The notes: generated by a model not told the origin, from the sequence alone. DNA of 59,617 nucleotides from a virus (IMGVR_UViG_3300032285_001005:1-59617); one strand, 5' to 3'; counted from the stretch's first letter, positions 38,394-48,061 are shown. A program made the numbers and translations.

Positions 38394-38424
38394 AAAATAC
38401 GGCCCTTGGAATGACCAAGGGCCG
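38394..38424 (-). terminator. Terminator between SSB-like and primase genes
   Basis: A perfect 10-bp stem cggcccttgg/ccaagggccg (38400-38409 with 38415-38424) with a five-base loop, followed on the leftward strand by TATTTTC. It may attenuate primase-helicase-polymerase expression relative to the upstream SSB-like gene. The right arm is part of the dispersed-repeat family. Confidence 0.6.
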
Positions 38425-38439
38425 AGTTCCTAGTTCAAC

Positions 38440-39276
38440 TTAAAAAGGAGCATCCAGATCGTCGATAGAAGAACTATGACCACTTTGACTATTATGGTCA
38501 TCACCTTCTTGCTTGACCTTCACTTCGCCCGCCTTGACGGACTTGGAGAAAGCAACTGCCATTTCAAACAACGCCCTATCTGATGGTTCATTCATTTCAA
38601 GGACATAGTTCTTCGATACTTCCCACCCAAACCATGATCCTTTGTCATTACGCTCTTCGACCGTGGAGAGCGTATAGACATGAGACATCATAGGCATAAC
38701 GAACATGTTACCGTTCTTGCCTTTAGCCATGCTGGTCTGCATCTGTGTCAGCCACTTACGAGCCTTCTTCAACTGCGTCGAAGTCATCGTAATCAGGCAA
38801 CGGCGTGGGCTACCATCTGAGTCCAACATTAACACATAGAACTCAGCTGTATTGGTCAGTAGGTTTCCATTTGGAAGAATGTCGTTACCACGATCATCCT
38901 TGTAGGTCGTCTTGGTAATTGGGTCATCGACGCCATACGTACCAACATAACCGCCACCCTTCTCACGTGGTTTCCATTCAACATAGACGCGGCGATAGTA
39001 GCAAGGAATGACAGACACACCATCTTCACCACTGTAAACAGCGTTCTCAACCGTGTTGTAGATCATACCTGCTTCCGCACCTTGTACGTAAGCACCATCA
39101 CGCTTGTTCACCTGTGGTGACAGTTGAGCAAGAATACGGAGATAGGGAATAGATAGGTCCTGTGCAGAAACGCTTTCTAAACCTTCGTTGGCAAAAGCTT
39201 CGAAACCGCTGAAGTCTGTTACCGCAGGGAGTGCTGTTTTTGTGTCGGCTACAGCAACCGCATTAGACTTAGCCAT
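38440..39276 (-). CDS. Probable single-stranded-DNA-binding protein
   Basis: 278 residues from the ATG at 39276 (AGAGGA upstream). The N-terminal part is FEAFANEGLESVSAQDLSIP, then RILAQLSPQVNKRD, a beta-rich centre (DGVSVIPCYYRRVYVEWKPR) and a Ser/Gln-rich linker. It ends in SSIDDLDAPF, an acidic hydrophobic tip like that of bacterial SSB and T7 gp2.5. Its place in the replication operon fits. The core fold is not obviously a standard OB fold, so the call is partly inference. Confidence 0.6.
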   Translation of the reverse strand: MAKSNAVAVADTKTALPAVTDFSGFEAFANEGLESVSAQDLSIPYLRILAQLSPQVNKRDGAYVQGAEAGMIYNTVENAVYSGEDGVSVIPCYYRRVYVEWKPREKGGGYVGTYGVDDPITKTTYKDDRGNDILPNGNLLTNTAEFYVLMLDSDGSPRRCLITMTSTQLKKARKWLTQMQTSMAKGKNGNMFVMPMMSHVYTLSTVEERNDKGSWFGWEVSKNYVLEMNEPSDRALFEMAVAFSKSVKAGEVKVKQEGDDHNSQSGHSSSIDDLDAPF

Positions 39277-39280
39277 GCTC

Positions 39281-39841
39281 TTATTTCCTCTTAATCTTGG
39301 CTTTATCACCGATGAAAATACCAAATAGATCGGACGGTATCGGCTCACCGCTTTCGACCTGTTCTTTCACAAACGCTTTAAGGGTCATTGGTTCTACCCA
39401 TACTTTCTGGGAAGTCTCATAACCATCGTCTTCGAGTTGTGTGCGAAGCTTCTGTGCAGCCTCGTCCTCGGAACGTCCGAAGCTGACAGCCAACTGGTTC
39501 TTGATTAGGCCATCATGACCATTATCGCGAAGCCAATCAAATGCTTCTTCCTGACGTGCTTTTGGAATCGATGCAGAGTAGTACTTCGATACCGATATCT
39601 CACTACCGTCGTCCATTTTGAGTTTAGCCATGCCGTACTCAGCCATAGCCGCTGGTAGTAAGTCTTCTGCCACGACGTTTAAATCTTTTTTCGCCGTGGC
39701 AAGTTCTAGTTCAAGGTCTTCAACCCGCTTCTCTAGTGCAAGCTGTTGCCTGACAAGAGATGCGATTTGAGACAGGCCCTGCTCTTCAATCTGTTGAAGA
39801 TCAGTAGCAACGTCTTCAAAATCAAAACTCATCGCTTTCAT
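39281..39841 (-). CDS. Conserved replication-operon protein, unknown
   Basis: 186 residues (start at 39841 or 39832). An N-terminal coiled coil (LVRQQLALEKRVEDLELELA) is followed by a domain with EEAFDWLRDNGHDGLIKNQL, SFGRSEDEAAQKLRTQLE and a C-terminal TLKAFVKEQVESGEPIPSDL. I recognise this order from phages that also carry the adjacent SSB-like gene, but not a function. A role alongside SSB in recombination or replication is plausible. Confidence 0.6.
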   Translation of the reverse strand: MKAMSFDFEDVATDLQQIEEQGLSQIASLVRQQLALEKRVEDLELELATAKKDLNVVAEDLLPAAMAEYGMAKLKMDDGSEISVSKYYSASIPKARQEEAFDWLRDNGHDGLIKNQLAVSFGRSEDEAAQKLRTQLEDDGYETSQKVWVEPMTLKAFVKEQVESGEPIPSDLFGIFIGDKAKIKRK

Positions 39842-40160
39842 TTCCCATTTCTATAAGTAGGTCTACCGAATAATAAGCTTCTTGCAACCTATCCCATTTC
39901 AATATCTTAACCTTACCGCCATTGTTAAGAGCGGCAACTGTAAAGCAAACCGCAATACATGCGGGATCACCGGAAAGAAGGAGATAGTCTAAGTCACTGA
40001 AATCCTTCAATGTTTCCTCAATCAAATTAACGATAGAGGACTTCATGTTACGATTGTCTGTGATTTGGTTTTCTGATGGAAGGACAACTTGCAGAGGCCC
40101 GAAGTCAAGGGCGTTCGACAAATCTTTTCCACGCATTTCATGAGTTATATACACAGTCAT
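39822..40160 (-). CDS. First gene of the replication operon, unknown
   Basis: 112 residues from the ATG at 40160, with GGAAAGGAAG upstream. MTVYITHEMRGKDLSNALDF, then YLLLSGDPACIAVCFTVAAL and VKILKWDRLQEAYYSVDLLI. Related small proteins occur at the start of phage replication operons. A typical promoter stands just upstream. No catalytic motif is seen. Confidence 0.6.
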   Translation of the reverse strand: MTVYITHEMRGKDLSNALDFGPLQVVLPSENQITDNRNMKSSIVNLIEETLKDFSDLDYLLLSGDPACIAVCFTVAALNNGGKVKILKWDRLQEAYYSVDLLIEMGNESDEF

Positions 40161-40182
40161 TCTTTCTTCCTTTCCAACCCCG

Positions 40183-40211
40183 AACTTATTGATGCAGTGA
40201 AAATCTGTCAA
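40183..40211 (-). promoter_or_regulatory. Promoter of the leftward replication operon
   Basis: On the minus strand TTGACA (40211-40206) is followed after 17 bases by TAAGTT (40188-40183), about 23 bases upstream of the ATG at 40160. Confidence 0.6.
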
Positions 40212-40450
40212 GCGGGTCTTCCATTTTTATTTTTATACCCATATAAGAAAGAGCGGGGCGGCGTGTTTTTGCTGTTTCCACGTCTTGGGTCAACCGAAGC
40301 AGAGCAGCGTCAGGGCGATCACCCGTTTGGTTTTGTAGTAGTGGATGTCCTGAGCAGTCTGCGTTTGCTGCTAAGATTACTACTAGACATCCCGCAAGCC
40401 TTCGCAGGGGGCTACTATGTTTCCGTGCCACAGAAAGAGAAAGAAATACG
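40212..40450. other. Divergent intergenic region with competing inverted repeats
   Basis: No convincing gene. TAGTAGT and GGATGTC (40336-40349) are complementary to ACTACTA and GACATCC (40379-40392) in the same order, so only one pair can form at a time. An inner AGCAG/CTGCT stem lies between. The leader cagaaagagaaagaaatacg (40431-40450) precedes the helicase ATG and resembles the AAA+ operon leaders. Confidence 0.4.
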
Positions 40451-41923
40451 ATGCAACCTATTGTAACTAAATACGAATTCAAACTCCCTCCCTACGAACA
40501 CCAGAACATCGCTCTTAAGAAAAGTTGGAACAAAGAAGAGTTCGCCTTGTTCTGTGAGATGGGGACGGGCAAGTCCAAAATGCTCATCGATAACATCGGT
40601 ATCCTGTTCGAGCGGGACGAAATAAAAGCTGCGCTAATTGTCGCACCTAAAGGCGTGTACAAAAATTGGCAGAGGTCCGAGTTGCCTCGTCATATGCCAG
40701 ATCGCATCCTTGAGAAGACCGATGTCGTCGCATGGTCTCCAGCAACGTCTATTAAGAATAAGAAAGAACTGGAACTATCTCTCAAGAAGGATGGTCGCTA
40801 CAAAATCCTTGTCATGAACATCGAAGCGTTCTCCACAGCAAAGGGAACCGAGTTCGCTTCAAAGTTTTGTGATGCCCATGAATGTCTAATGGCCGTGGAC
40901 GAAAGCACGACGATCAAGAACCGTTCTGCACAGCGCACTAAGAGCGTAATCAAGGTCGGTCAGAAAGCAAAGTACCGCCGTATCATGACGGGATCGCCTG
41001 TCACCAAATCGCCTATGGATTTGTATTCACAGTGTGCGTTCCTTGATCCAAAGAAGTTGGGCTACACATCTTTCTTCTCGTTCCAAGGACGGTATGCCAA
41101 GACCATCCGTCGCACTATGGGAAGCCACAGCTTCAACCAAGTCGTCGGTTATCAGCATCTGGATGAACTGGCGACAAAGCTAGATGACTTCAGTTATCGG
41201 GTCTTGAAGAAGGATTGCCTTGATCTTCCTGAAAAGGTCTACATCAAGCGCGTCGTCGAGATGACTGACAAGCAAGCTGTGTCCTATAATTTTATGAAGA
41301 AGCTGGCCCTGACCAAAATTCAGGACGAGGTTGGCGACATCACGACTGTGTCCGCAGCAAACGTCTTGACACAGATTCTCCGGCTTCAGCAAATCTGCTC
41401 AGGCTCTGTCAAGAACGACGACGGCGAGATCGTCGATCTACCTACCAATAAATTAGATGAATTGTTGGCGGTCATCGATGAGACAGAAGGCAAGATCATC
41501 ATCTGGGCCGTCTTTGTCAGCGATCTGCTCAAAATAACGGATATGCTTAACACGACGTTTGGGGCCGGATCAGCGGCGTCTTTCTACGGTGACACAAAGC
41601 CGGAAGAGCGGCAGGACATCGTCGAGAAGTTCCAAGATCCCAACAACAAGCTTCGCTTCTTTGTTGGAAACCCCCGCGTCGGCGGGATGGGTCTGACGCT
41701 TACGGAGGCTAAGACGGTCATCTATTATTCCAACGTCTACGATTTGGAAGTCCGGCTACAGTCCGAGGACAGAGCGCATCGTATCGGCCAAAAGAATAAC
41801 GTGACTTACATTGATCTCGTCTGTGAGAACACTGTGGAAGAGAAAATCCTACAGGCTCTTAGGGACAAGATCGACGTAGCCACGTTAATCATGAAAGACG
41901 GACATAAAGATTGGCTTATCTGA
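40451..41923 (+). CDS. SNF2-like SF2 helicase
   Basis: 490 residues. Motifs: FCEMGTGKSKMLI (Walker A near 36), ALIVAPKGVYKNW (Ia), MAVDESTTIKNRS (DExx box near 150), MTGSPVTKSP (III), GKIIIWAVFVSDLLK (IV region), GGMGLTLTEAKTVI (V) and EDRAHRIGQKNNVTYIDLV (VI near 440). This is the standard Swi2/Snf2 order without accessory domains. Phage members probably remodel nucleoprotein during replication or recombination. It is transcribed away from the replication operon and converges on the endolysin gene. Confidence 0.9.
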   Translation: MQPIVTKYEFKLPPYEHQNIALKKSWNKEEFALFCEMGTGKSKMLIDNIGILFERDEIKAALIVAPKGVYKNWQRSELPRHMPDRILEKTDVVAWSPATSIKNKKELELSLKKDGRYKILVMNIEAFSTAKGTEFASKFCDAHECLMAVDESTTIKNRSAQRTKSVIKVGQKAKYRRIMTGSPVTKSPMDLYSQCAFLDPKKLGYTSFFSFQGRYAKTIRRTMGSHSFNQVVGYQHLDELATKLDDFSYRVLKKDCLDLPEKVYIKRVVEMTDKQAVSYNFMKKLALTKIQDEVGDITTVSAANVLTQILRLQQICSGSVKNDDGEIVDLPTNKLDELLAVIDETEGKIIIWAVFVSDLLKITDMLNTTFGAGSAASFYGDTKPEERQDIVEKFQDPNNKLRFFVGNPRVGGMGLTLTEAKTVIYYSNVYDLEVRLQSEDRAHRIGQKNNVTYIDLVCENTVEEKILQALRDKIDVATLIMKDGHKDWLI

Positions 41924-42461
41924 CTACCATCTTGAAGGCCAGATTTTCCACCTGCGCTACACGGTTGGACCAACCAAGTCCGAAGGTAGCGAAGGTCGGA
42001 AGCGCCTGAAGAAACGCCAGACGCTTGTCGCTTAGATCAGTAATGATCTGGGTTGGCGTCATGAGGCCGATAGCTTCAAAGGTCATAGGACCGAGGTTCC
42101 CGTCTGCCTTGACTCCGACCACTTCCTGAAGAAATTTGATCGCCCGACTCGGTCCGCTGTTTACGGCGAAATCCATGACAGCGTAATCGACTCCAGCAGG
42201 AAGTGTGTCACCGTGACATGTATCCCAGTACTTGGCTTTATAGAATGGTGCCACCGTGTCAGGGCGTAGTGACCGCATGTCAGATTCTGTCACCGGGTGT
42301 CCCACATATGCTTCCCAAGCTTTCTTCGTGACACCAAGCTGTGTCATGCCGCCCGGATCAGCAGGATTGTTTACAAACCCAAATGGGTTGCGAGGGTCAT
42401 TTGGGTGATAGCCTTCCGCAGTTAGAACATGGGAAAGGCAGACCATAAAGTTGTTGTTCAT
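41916..42461 (-). CDS. Endolysin, GH108 N-acetylmuramidase
   Basis: 181 residues. The GH108 signature is present: HVLTAEGYHPNDP with catalytic Glu16, then FVNNPADPGGMTQLGVTKKA. The C-terminal half has a peptidoglycan-binding-3-like part (FLQEVVGVKADGNLGPMTFE). No signal peptide is visible, so release needs a holin (candidate at 11508-12005). The end overlaps the convergent helicase by eight bases, and its start overlaps the 1867-aa gene. Confidence 0.9.
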   Translation of the reverse strand: MNNNFMVCLSHVLTAEGYHPNDPRNPFGFVNNPADPGGMTQLGVTKKAWEAYVGHPVTESDMRSLRPDTVAPFYKAKYWDTCHGDTLPAGVDYAVMDFAVNSGPSRAIKFLQEVVGVKADGNLGPMTFEAIGLMTPTQIITDLSDKRLAFLQALPTFATFGLGWSNRVAQVENLAFKMVVR

Positions 42462-45400
42462 TTTGTTGCTCTTAGTTTTTGCGCTGCACCAATAGCAGGT
42501 AGTGTGTCAGCGGCATACTGCTGGAGTTCTTTACTCTTTTGGAGAATCGTGTCGTTTAGATCTTTGATCTTTGTCGCACGTTGCTCAGGGGAAAGGCTTT
42601 GATCCTTACCCACGATGCTTTGGAACGATTTGATCCGGTTGATCTCGTTTTGCATGTAAGTAAGATTTAGCCCGCGTTGCAAGTCAGCTTGAAGTGGCAT
42701 CATACGCAACCCAAACAAGCTGGCGATAGATTCAGCCATGTCGGGGGTCGGCGTACCCTTCTTCTGTTTACCCGTACCTAAGTCAAAAAGGCTATTATAA
42801 ATTTTTGTGAGTGCGCCACCACCTTGGGATGGATTGCGGAAATCGACATTCAGCATTGGCGGGATCGCTTGGTTAGCGATGTAGTTGAACATATCGATTG
42901 CCTGATTGGTCGGCGTGTCACGTGGGTCCATGATCGGCTTGTTAGTCAGAGGGTCCGTCCCCGTAGACAAAGCTGTAATCGCAGCAACCATCGGACCGGA
43001 TGGCGTTACAAGTTTTGCAACGCCTTTTCCGAGTTCGGATACTTTGCCTGACCGATACATGGCGATGAACGGGTCGGTAAACGACGACCATGGAAAATAG
43101 CCAGCGATGTCAGCGTAAGCGATGTTGCCGTCTTTGTCCCGATATGGGAGGAAATGAAGTGAGCCGTTGTTACGGATATATTCAGGCAAACTTTTACGCA
43201 TTGCATCTAATTCCTCCTGTGACAGGTTGAGTGCTGCCATCGTCCCAGCAGGAAGTGCATACGCCAAAGCGACATACGGAGCAAACCGTAATGGATGCTC
43301 AACCGCTGTCTTGATGAACATCGGAAGGGCTTTGTAATAGTATGTCACGAACGGAAGGCCGAGGGGCGTGTTCCGAAGATACCGGATATTTTGGTTCACC
43401 AAGCTGTAGTCGAAGAGGGCTTCGTTAGCAGAGTTCACTGCCTCAGATGGAGCGAGCTTCTCGTCTTGAACGCCATGCAGATACTTGGCAAACTTAAAGA
43501 TAACTTCGGACTTCTGGTACAGATCGCCAGCTTTACCCGTCAATTCGCCGTACAAAATACGAGCCATTGTGAACGCAGAGAACGGCGTTGTCTCAGACGA
43601 GTGCTTGCGGTTGAACTGCTTCAACCGATCCAACGCACCACGTAACTCAGCCGAGGACATCGTGCCACCCGTGATACCGAACTTCTTGGCTTCTTGCCAG
43701 TTCTTGCTATTGGACGACATTTCTTCCAAGGACTTCATGATGAAGCCCGGAATTTTGTGAAGCGGAACGCCACCAAACGTATGCAATGCGAAGACGTTTG
43801 ATATGACGTTCGTTGCTTGCGTCGGAATATTCAAGGTCGTCTTGAAGAGCTTCCACTGCGAGCCGATCTTGTTGATTGCACTGTGTTCGTCACCGAATAC
43901 GCGCTCAATGAATGGACGGTTCTCTTTCCCAACTGGGATGAACGTACCGACAAGATCGTTATAAATACCCTTCTGAACCCATGCACCAGCGAGTGGTCCA
44001 TACCGTTTATCTTCCGGCATCTTGGAGTAGTTCGTCAGATCGATCTTAGCCTGTTTGAAGTCAGCAATCGCCTGATCAGCAATCCGGTCCATGTTATAGG
44101 ACTCATCAACCATCGTCTTCGCTTGAACTTTGTCACGAAGACCAGCTTCAGGAGCGATGTGTTCCCGAATCTCTTGAGCCATGTTCTTGAGGGTGTAAGG
44201 CGATACTTTACGCCCACGCCAATCTACGAACTGATTCGCTGCAACCCAAGGGGCTTGTCCCTTCTCAGGACCGAAGGCCGAGAGCTTATTCAAGAAGTCA
44301 ATCATCGCAAGATCACGTGCAGGCCGCGACAGTGCAACGTATGTCAGATAAGCGGGGTCACGGATTTCACCGAGAATGTCACGCTCTTCCCTTGAAAGGT
44401 CCTCATCACGAGCCATGAGGAATTCCATACGTGACTTACCTGCCATTGGTGTTTTAAGATTACGATTGGTGAGTTCGTTATACAGATAGAGCCGTGGCAG
44501 ATAGCGATCCACGTAATTCTGGAAGCTGGCTTCAGGAAGAAGACCTGCATCAACTAACTTCCGACCTAGGTCCTTGATCTTCTCTTTTGCTTCGATTGCA
44601 GCCGCCCGAACATCTGCGTCCTTGATCTTTGCCGGATCAGCATTAGCCGTCGTCAGAAACTCAAATGCCGATTTGGAATCTTCCATCGAAGCCTTGGCAA
44701 GGCGCTTGTTCAAACCTTCTGCCAATTCATGTGACATAGTCACTTCACCGTGCATCAGATTACGAAGCATCAGATAGGACTTGATATCGCTGACACGAGA
44801 AAGGGGGTCAAAGAACTCTTTCAGCGCACCGAAGCCACGAGCAAACGTATCCGATGCAGCCTTCGTGGCAGTACCCTGACCTGAAGCGGCGATCTGCTTG
44901 GATGCTTCAGCATTTGCCTTTGTGTATTCAGCAACCTCTCCCGGCAGAGTTTTTGGTGTCCGCTCACCAGCACCCAACCCAGCCTGCCGTTCACCAGCAC
45001 TCGTGGCACGGAAAACGTCCTCAACATTCTGGAAGCCCTGACCACGGAACATGTTACCCACACGTTCCTTGAAGTCACGGACATAATTCAGCAACCGAGT
45101 AAAGGCCGAACCAATACCAGAAGCAGATTGGCCGTTCTGGATTGCGTGATCCAGATAACCAAACACTGCGGCTTGTAGCTCGCGCTCTTTTACAGGTTGG
45201 CTGTATTTGTCGAGATAGTTCTCAGGGTAATTCTTCTGAAGACTATCATAGATAGAAAGCCCCGTGTCAGGGTCCTTCATCTGCTTCAGCTTACGGAGAA
45301 GATTTGGGTCGATCTCATCAAGAGAAGTAGCACCTTTAAAAGCCCTATTAATGATGCTCGAAGCTTTCTTGTCATGCAGAGCAAACAAATCTTGCAAGAC

Positions 45401-48061
45401 ATGGAACGCTTCATGCGATGCGGTGCTTTTAGATGCGTATTGGAACCGAGGATCGAGCGATAACTGAACAAGACCACGCATTGCTTCGTCAGGCGCAATC
45501 CGTTTACCACCCACTTCAATAGGTGTACCTGCCCCATTAAAACCGACACGGTTTAGAAATTCAAAGAGATGCGGATCAGCATTAGTCTTGCCCAAGAGCC
45601 GCGCTGAGATGTCGGCCATCTTGAAGGCGTTGACCATTTGGTCTGGGTTAAAGTTTCCGCTGTCGAGTGCTTCACGTACTGCATTTCCAATTTTACCACC
45701 TTGCTCACCCGTGCGAGAGATACGGCTCAGGCGGTCCTCAATCAGAGCGCGAGCTTTTGCAGACTCTTCCGCTGTTGGCTTAACAGGTTCAGGAGCCTTT
45801 GGCTCTGGAGGAATTGCAGGGTATTCACCACGCACTGGGCGCTCTTCCTTAGGAAGACGGAAACCAGCGGGAGGTGCTTCACCTTCTTCTGGCTTCAGAA
45901 CATTCTCTGGCGCAGGTACTTTTTTGACACGAGCAGCCTCTTCTTCAGGCGATGTAACCTTTGCAAGCTTCAAGCTATCCAGATATTCTTGGCTACGTGC
46001 GGAAGGAGTAGGTTCCAAGGGCCGAGGTCCGAGGGCCTCTTGCTCATACGCCGGGTGAATCGTGTCACCACCCCGTGTCACAGGCTTTTGGCCCTCGGCC
46101 AACTGCTCAAGCTGATCACGTGTTGCGCCGTACTTAGTACGAAGGTCTTCCATTGTAACGGGAGCCGTCACATTAGGAGCGCCTTCACGCTGACGAGATA
46201 TCTGGATTTTCTGAGCCAGATTTTCGTCGACCTTTGCCACTTCATCAAAGGTGATTGGATAGAATGGTTCTTTGACTTCACGTGCAGCAGCCGCGAGAGC
46301 TGCTGTCATCAAGGGTTTGCGTTGCTCTTCATAGTCACGGCTTTTGTTTTGGAAATCCGATTGTTGCTGAAGATCGTGTTCCCGACGCAGAGCTTCCATG
46401 AGGAGGTTTGCGTCACGCGCTGACCTGAGCGGCCCAGTAATGACACGATTATCTCCGCTCATAATGCGGAAACCTTGCGGCCCTTGCTGAACAGAAAGGT
46501 CATTCAGTGGGGCATTACTATCCAAGGCGGCATTGTAAGCTTCGTGTGCTTTGACTGTCAGAATTTCTGGAGCAGGCAAAGACCGAGGTCCTGTCCCTGC
46601 CACAGGTTCATTAGGAATGAACCCAGAAGGAAGTTCCTTATCTATCGTGTTCTGTAAGAGTTTGAGCTTAGAGTCACGTGGGATATCTGAATCTAGAATA
46701 TGACCAAGGACCGGGAAGTTATCGCGGTTGTCAGCAGCAAATTTAAGAAGGGTATTCCCAATCATGTCAGGAGATGGAAGCGCACGAGGCCCTTCTCCTG
46801 TCATAGGCCCGCTTGGCATGAATTCATATCTCTCACCAAGCTTGCGCTGCAAGAGATTGATCTTCACGTCGCGTGGAATATCCGCATCAAGGATAGTTCC
46901 CAAAACGGGAATCTTCTCACGATTGTCTGCGGCGAATTGAAGTAGACGCTTACCTGTCTGATCTTCAAGCAAGAGCATCGGACCTTGGACAGGCTCTTCG
47001 TTTGGTTTGGCGTTGTCACGATTATAGACATCGATTGCACTACGGAGAGCTTCGTCTTCATTAGCAAGGTCTTCATGAACTTGGTGCGCTTTGCTACCAA
47101 GTGCGCCTTCAGTCAAGCCACCAACAACAGCACCAGTGATTGCAGCCGGAACAGCAGCCTCTGCCACGCCTTGCATGGTAGGAACTTCTTCGCCTTCACG
47201 CTGACGTGCAATGTTTCCGGCAACCTGAGTTTGAGCAGCCTGTGCGCCAGTCGTGACAGCACCCTTCGCCCCGCCTTCAGCAGTACGAGCAAGAAGACCT
47301 GCACCTTCTTCTTCTCCCGTCTTCAGAATACGAGACGTAATACGTTTTGCCAGCATTCCGGCAGGGCCAACTGCCATGGCACCGCCACCAACAAGTCCAC
47401 CAAGAATGACTTGGTCTAAGTTCTTTCCGGTGTAGGACTGTGCCTCTTGTGCAGTCTTTTCAGCAACGTCTTCTGGAACCTTTGCATCCAGAAGCGACCG
47501 CTTAACGTCGCCGTAAATCTTTTCTTTTGTGGCACCGAGACCTGTGGCAGCACCGAGTCCAAGTTCTACGCCTGTTCCGGCAAGGGCTGCTTCACCAGCA
47601 GATAGTAAACCAATGCCACCAGCAGTTTCAGGCCCGGCAAGAGCAGCACCGACGCTTCCAAGAACAAAAGGGACGGCTTGACCAAAAGCATTGGCAAGAG
47701 TTTTTGCAGGAGCAACGGACATAGCTTCAAGGCCCGCCTTGAAGTTTTCCCAATAACCTTTGTCCTTGGCTTCTGCCATAATTTCTTCTTGGCGCTTCTC
47801 ATCCTTACGAGCGCCAGCAGAAAGGTATTCGGCAAGTTGGGTATCCACTGATTGGATTTTCTTTGATACAGGATTATCCGCACCAAAAGCACTTGCAATG
47901 GTTTGAACACCAGATAAGAAACCGCGAGCGCCGGAGATACCAACGTCTTCTACACGTTGTGCCGTCGTAGTTGGTTTTTCAGGAAATACTGGAGCAGCAG
48001 AAGATAAATCAAACTTAGGTGTATTAGGAACTGGCTCCGCCGTAGCTAAGTCGAAAGCCAT
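42458..48061 (-). CDS. Giant internal virion (ejection) protein, polyvalent
   Basis: 1867 residues, the largest product. Hydrophobic, Ala/Gly-rich region at about 115-320 (FVLGSVGAALAGPETAGGIG and others) could insert in membranes. Two ~60-residue repeats near 375 and 440 share LLQFAADNREKIPVLGTILD-like cores. A zinc-protease-like HEAFH lies near 881 in STASHEAFHVLQDLF. The C-terminal third (about 1500-1720), including KAGDLYQKSEVIFKFAKYLH and RNTPLGLPFVTYYYKALPMF, resembles LPD38-type polyvalent domains. Probably ejected with DNA into the host. Confidence 0.75.
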   Translation of the reverse strand: MAFDLATAEPVPNTPKFDLSSAAPVFPEKPTTTAQRVEDVGISGARGFLSGVQTIASAFGADNPVSKKIQSVDTQLAEYLSAGARKDEKRQEEIMAEAKDKGYWENFKAGLEAMSVAPAKTLANAFGQAVPFVLGSVGAALAGPETAGGIGLLSAGEAALAGTGVELGLGAATGLGATKEKIYGDVKRSLLDAKVPEDVAEKTAQEAQSYTGKNLDQVILGGLVGGGAMAVGPAGMLAKRITSRILKTGEEEGAGLLARTAEGGAKGAVTTGAQAAQTQVAGNIARQREGEEVPTMQGVAEAAVPAAITGAVVGGLTEGALGSKAHQVHEDLANEDEALRSAIDVYNRDNAKPNEEPVQGPMLLLEDQTGKRLLQFAADNREKIPVLGTILDADIPRDVKINLLQRKLGERYEFMPSGPMTGEGPRALPSPDMIGNTLLKFAADNRDNFPVLGHILDSDIPRDSKLKLLQNTIDKELPSGFIPNEPVAGTGPRSLPAPEILTVKAHEAYNAALDSNAPLNDLSVQQGPQGFRIMSGDNRVITGPLRSARDANLLMEALRREHDLQQQSDFQNKSRDYEEQRKPLMTAALAAAAREVKEPFYPITFDEVAKVDENLAQKIQISRQREGAPNVTAPVTMEDLRTKYGATRDQLEQLAEGQKPVTRGGDTIHPAYEQEALGPRPLEPTPSARSQEYLDSLKLAKVTSPEEEAARVKKVPAPENVLKPEEGEAPPAGFRLPKEERPVRGEYPAIPPEPKAPEPVKPTAEESAKARALIEDRLSRISRTGEQGGKIGNAVREALDSGNFNPDQMVNAFKMADISARLLGKTNADPHLFEFLNRVGFNGAGTPIEVGGKRIAPDEAMRGLVQLSLDPRFQYASKSTASHEAFHVLQDLFALHDKKASSIINRAFKGATSLDEIDPNLLRKLKQMKDPDTGLSIYDSLQKNYPENYLDKYSQPVKERELQAAVFGYLDHAIQNGQSASGIGSAFTRLLNYVRDFKERVGNMFRGQGFQNVEDVFRATSAGERQAGLGAGERTPKTLPGEVAEYTKANAEASKQIAASGQGTATKAASDTFARGFGALKEFFDPLSRVSDIKSYLMLRNLMHGEVTMSHELAEGLNKRLAKASMEDSKSAFEFLTTANADPAKIKDADVRAAAIEAKEKIKDLGRKLVDAGLLPEASFQNYVDRYLPRLYLYNELTNRNLKTPMAGKSRMEFLMARDEDLSREERDILGEIRDPAYLTYVALSRPARDLAMIDFLNKLSAFGPEKGQAPWVAANQFVDWRGRKVSPYTLKNMAQEIREHIAPEAGLRDKVQAKTMVDESYNMDRIADQAIADFKQAKIDLTNYSKMPEDKRYGPLAGAWVQKGIYNDLVGTFIPVGKENRPFIERVFGDEHSAINKIGSQWKLFKTTLNIPTQATNVISNVFALHTFGGVPLHKIPGFIMKSLEEMSSNSKNWQEAKKFGITGGTMSSAELRGALDRLKQFNRKHSSETTPFSAFTMARILYGELTGKAGDLYQKSEVIFKFAKYLHGVQDEKLAPSEAVNSANEALFDYSLVNQNIRYLRNTPLGLPFVTYYYKALPMFIKTAVEHPLRFAPYVALAYALPAGTMAALNLSQEELDAMRKSLPEYIRNNGSLHFLPYRDKDGNIAYADIAGYFPWSSFTDPFIAMYRSGKVSELGKGVAKLVTPSGPMVAAITALSTGTDPLTNKPIMDPRDTPTNQAIDMFNYIANQAIPPMLNVDFRNPSQGGGALTKIYNSLFDLGTGKQKKGTPTPDMAESIASLFGLRMMPLQADLQRGLNLTYMQNEINRIKSFQSIVGKDQSLSPEQRATKIKDLNDTILQKSKELQQYAADTLPAIGAAQKLRATK

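Noticed and set aside
40186-40482. 98-codon minus-strand ORF and an overlapping 125-codon plus-strand ORF in the divergent gap
   Set aside because: They overlap the replication promoter and each other, have no ribosome site, and give Cys/Arg-rich unlikely protein sequence.
45588-46423. Long plus-strand ORFs (156 and 261 codons) opposite the 1867-aa gene
   Set aside because: Antisense shadows; the minus-strand frame is continuous and shows clear protein families.
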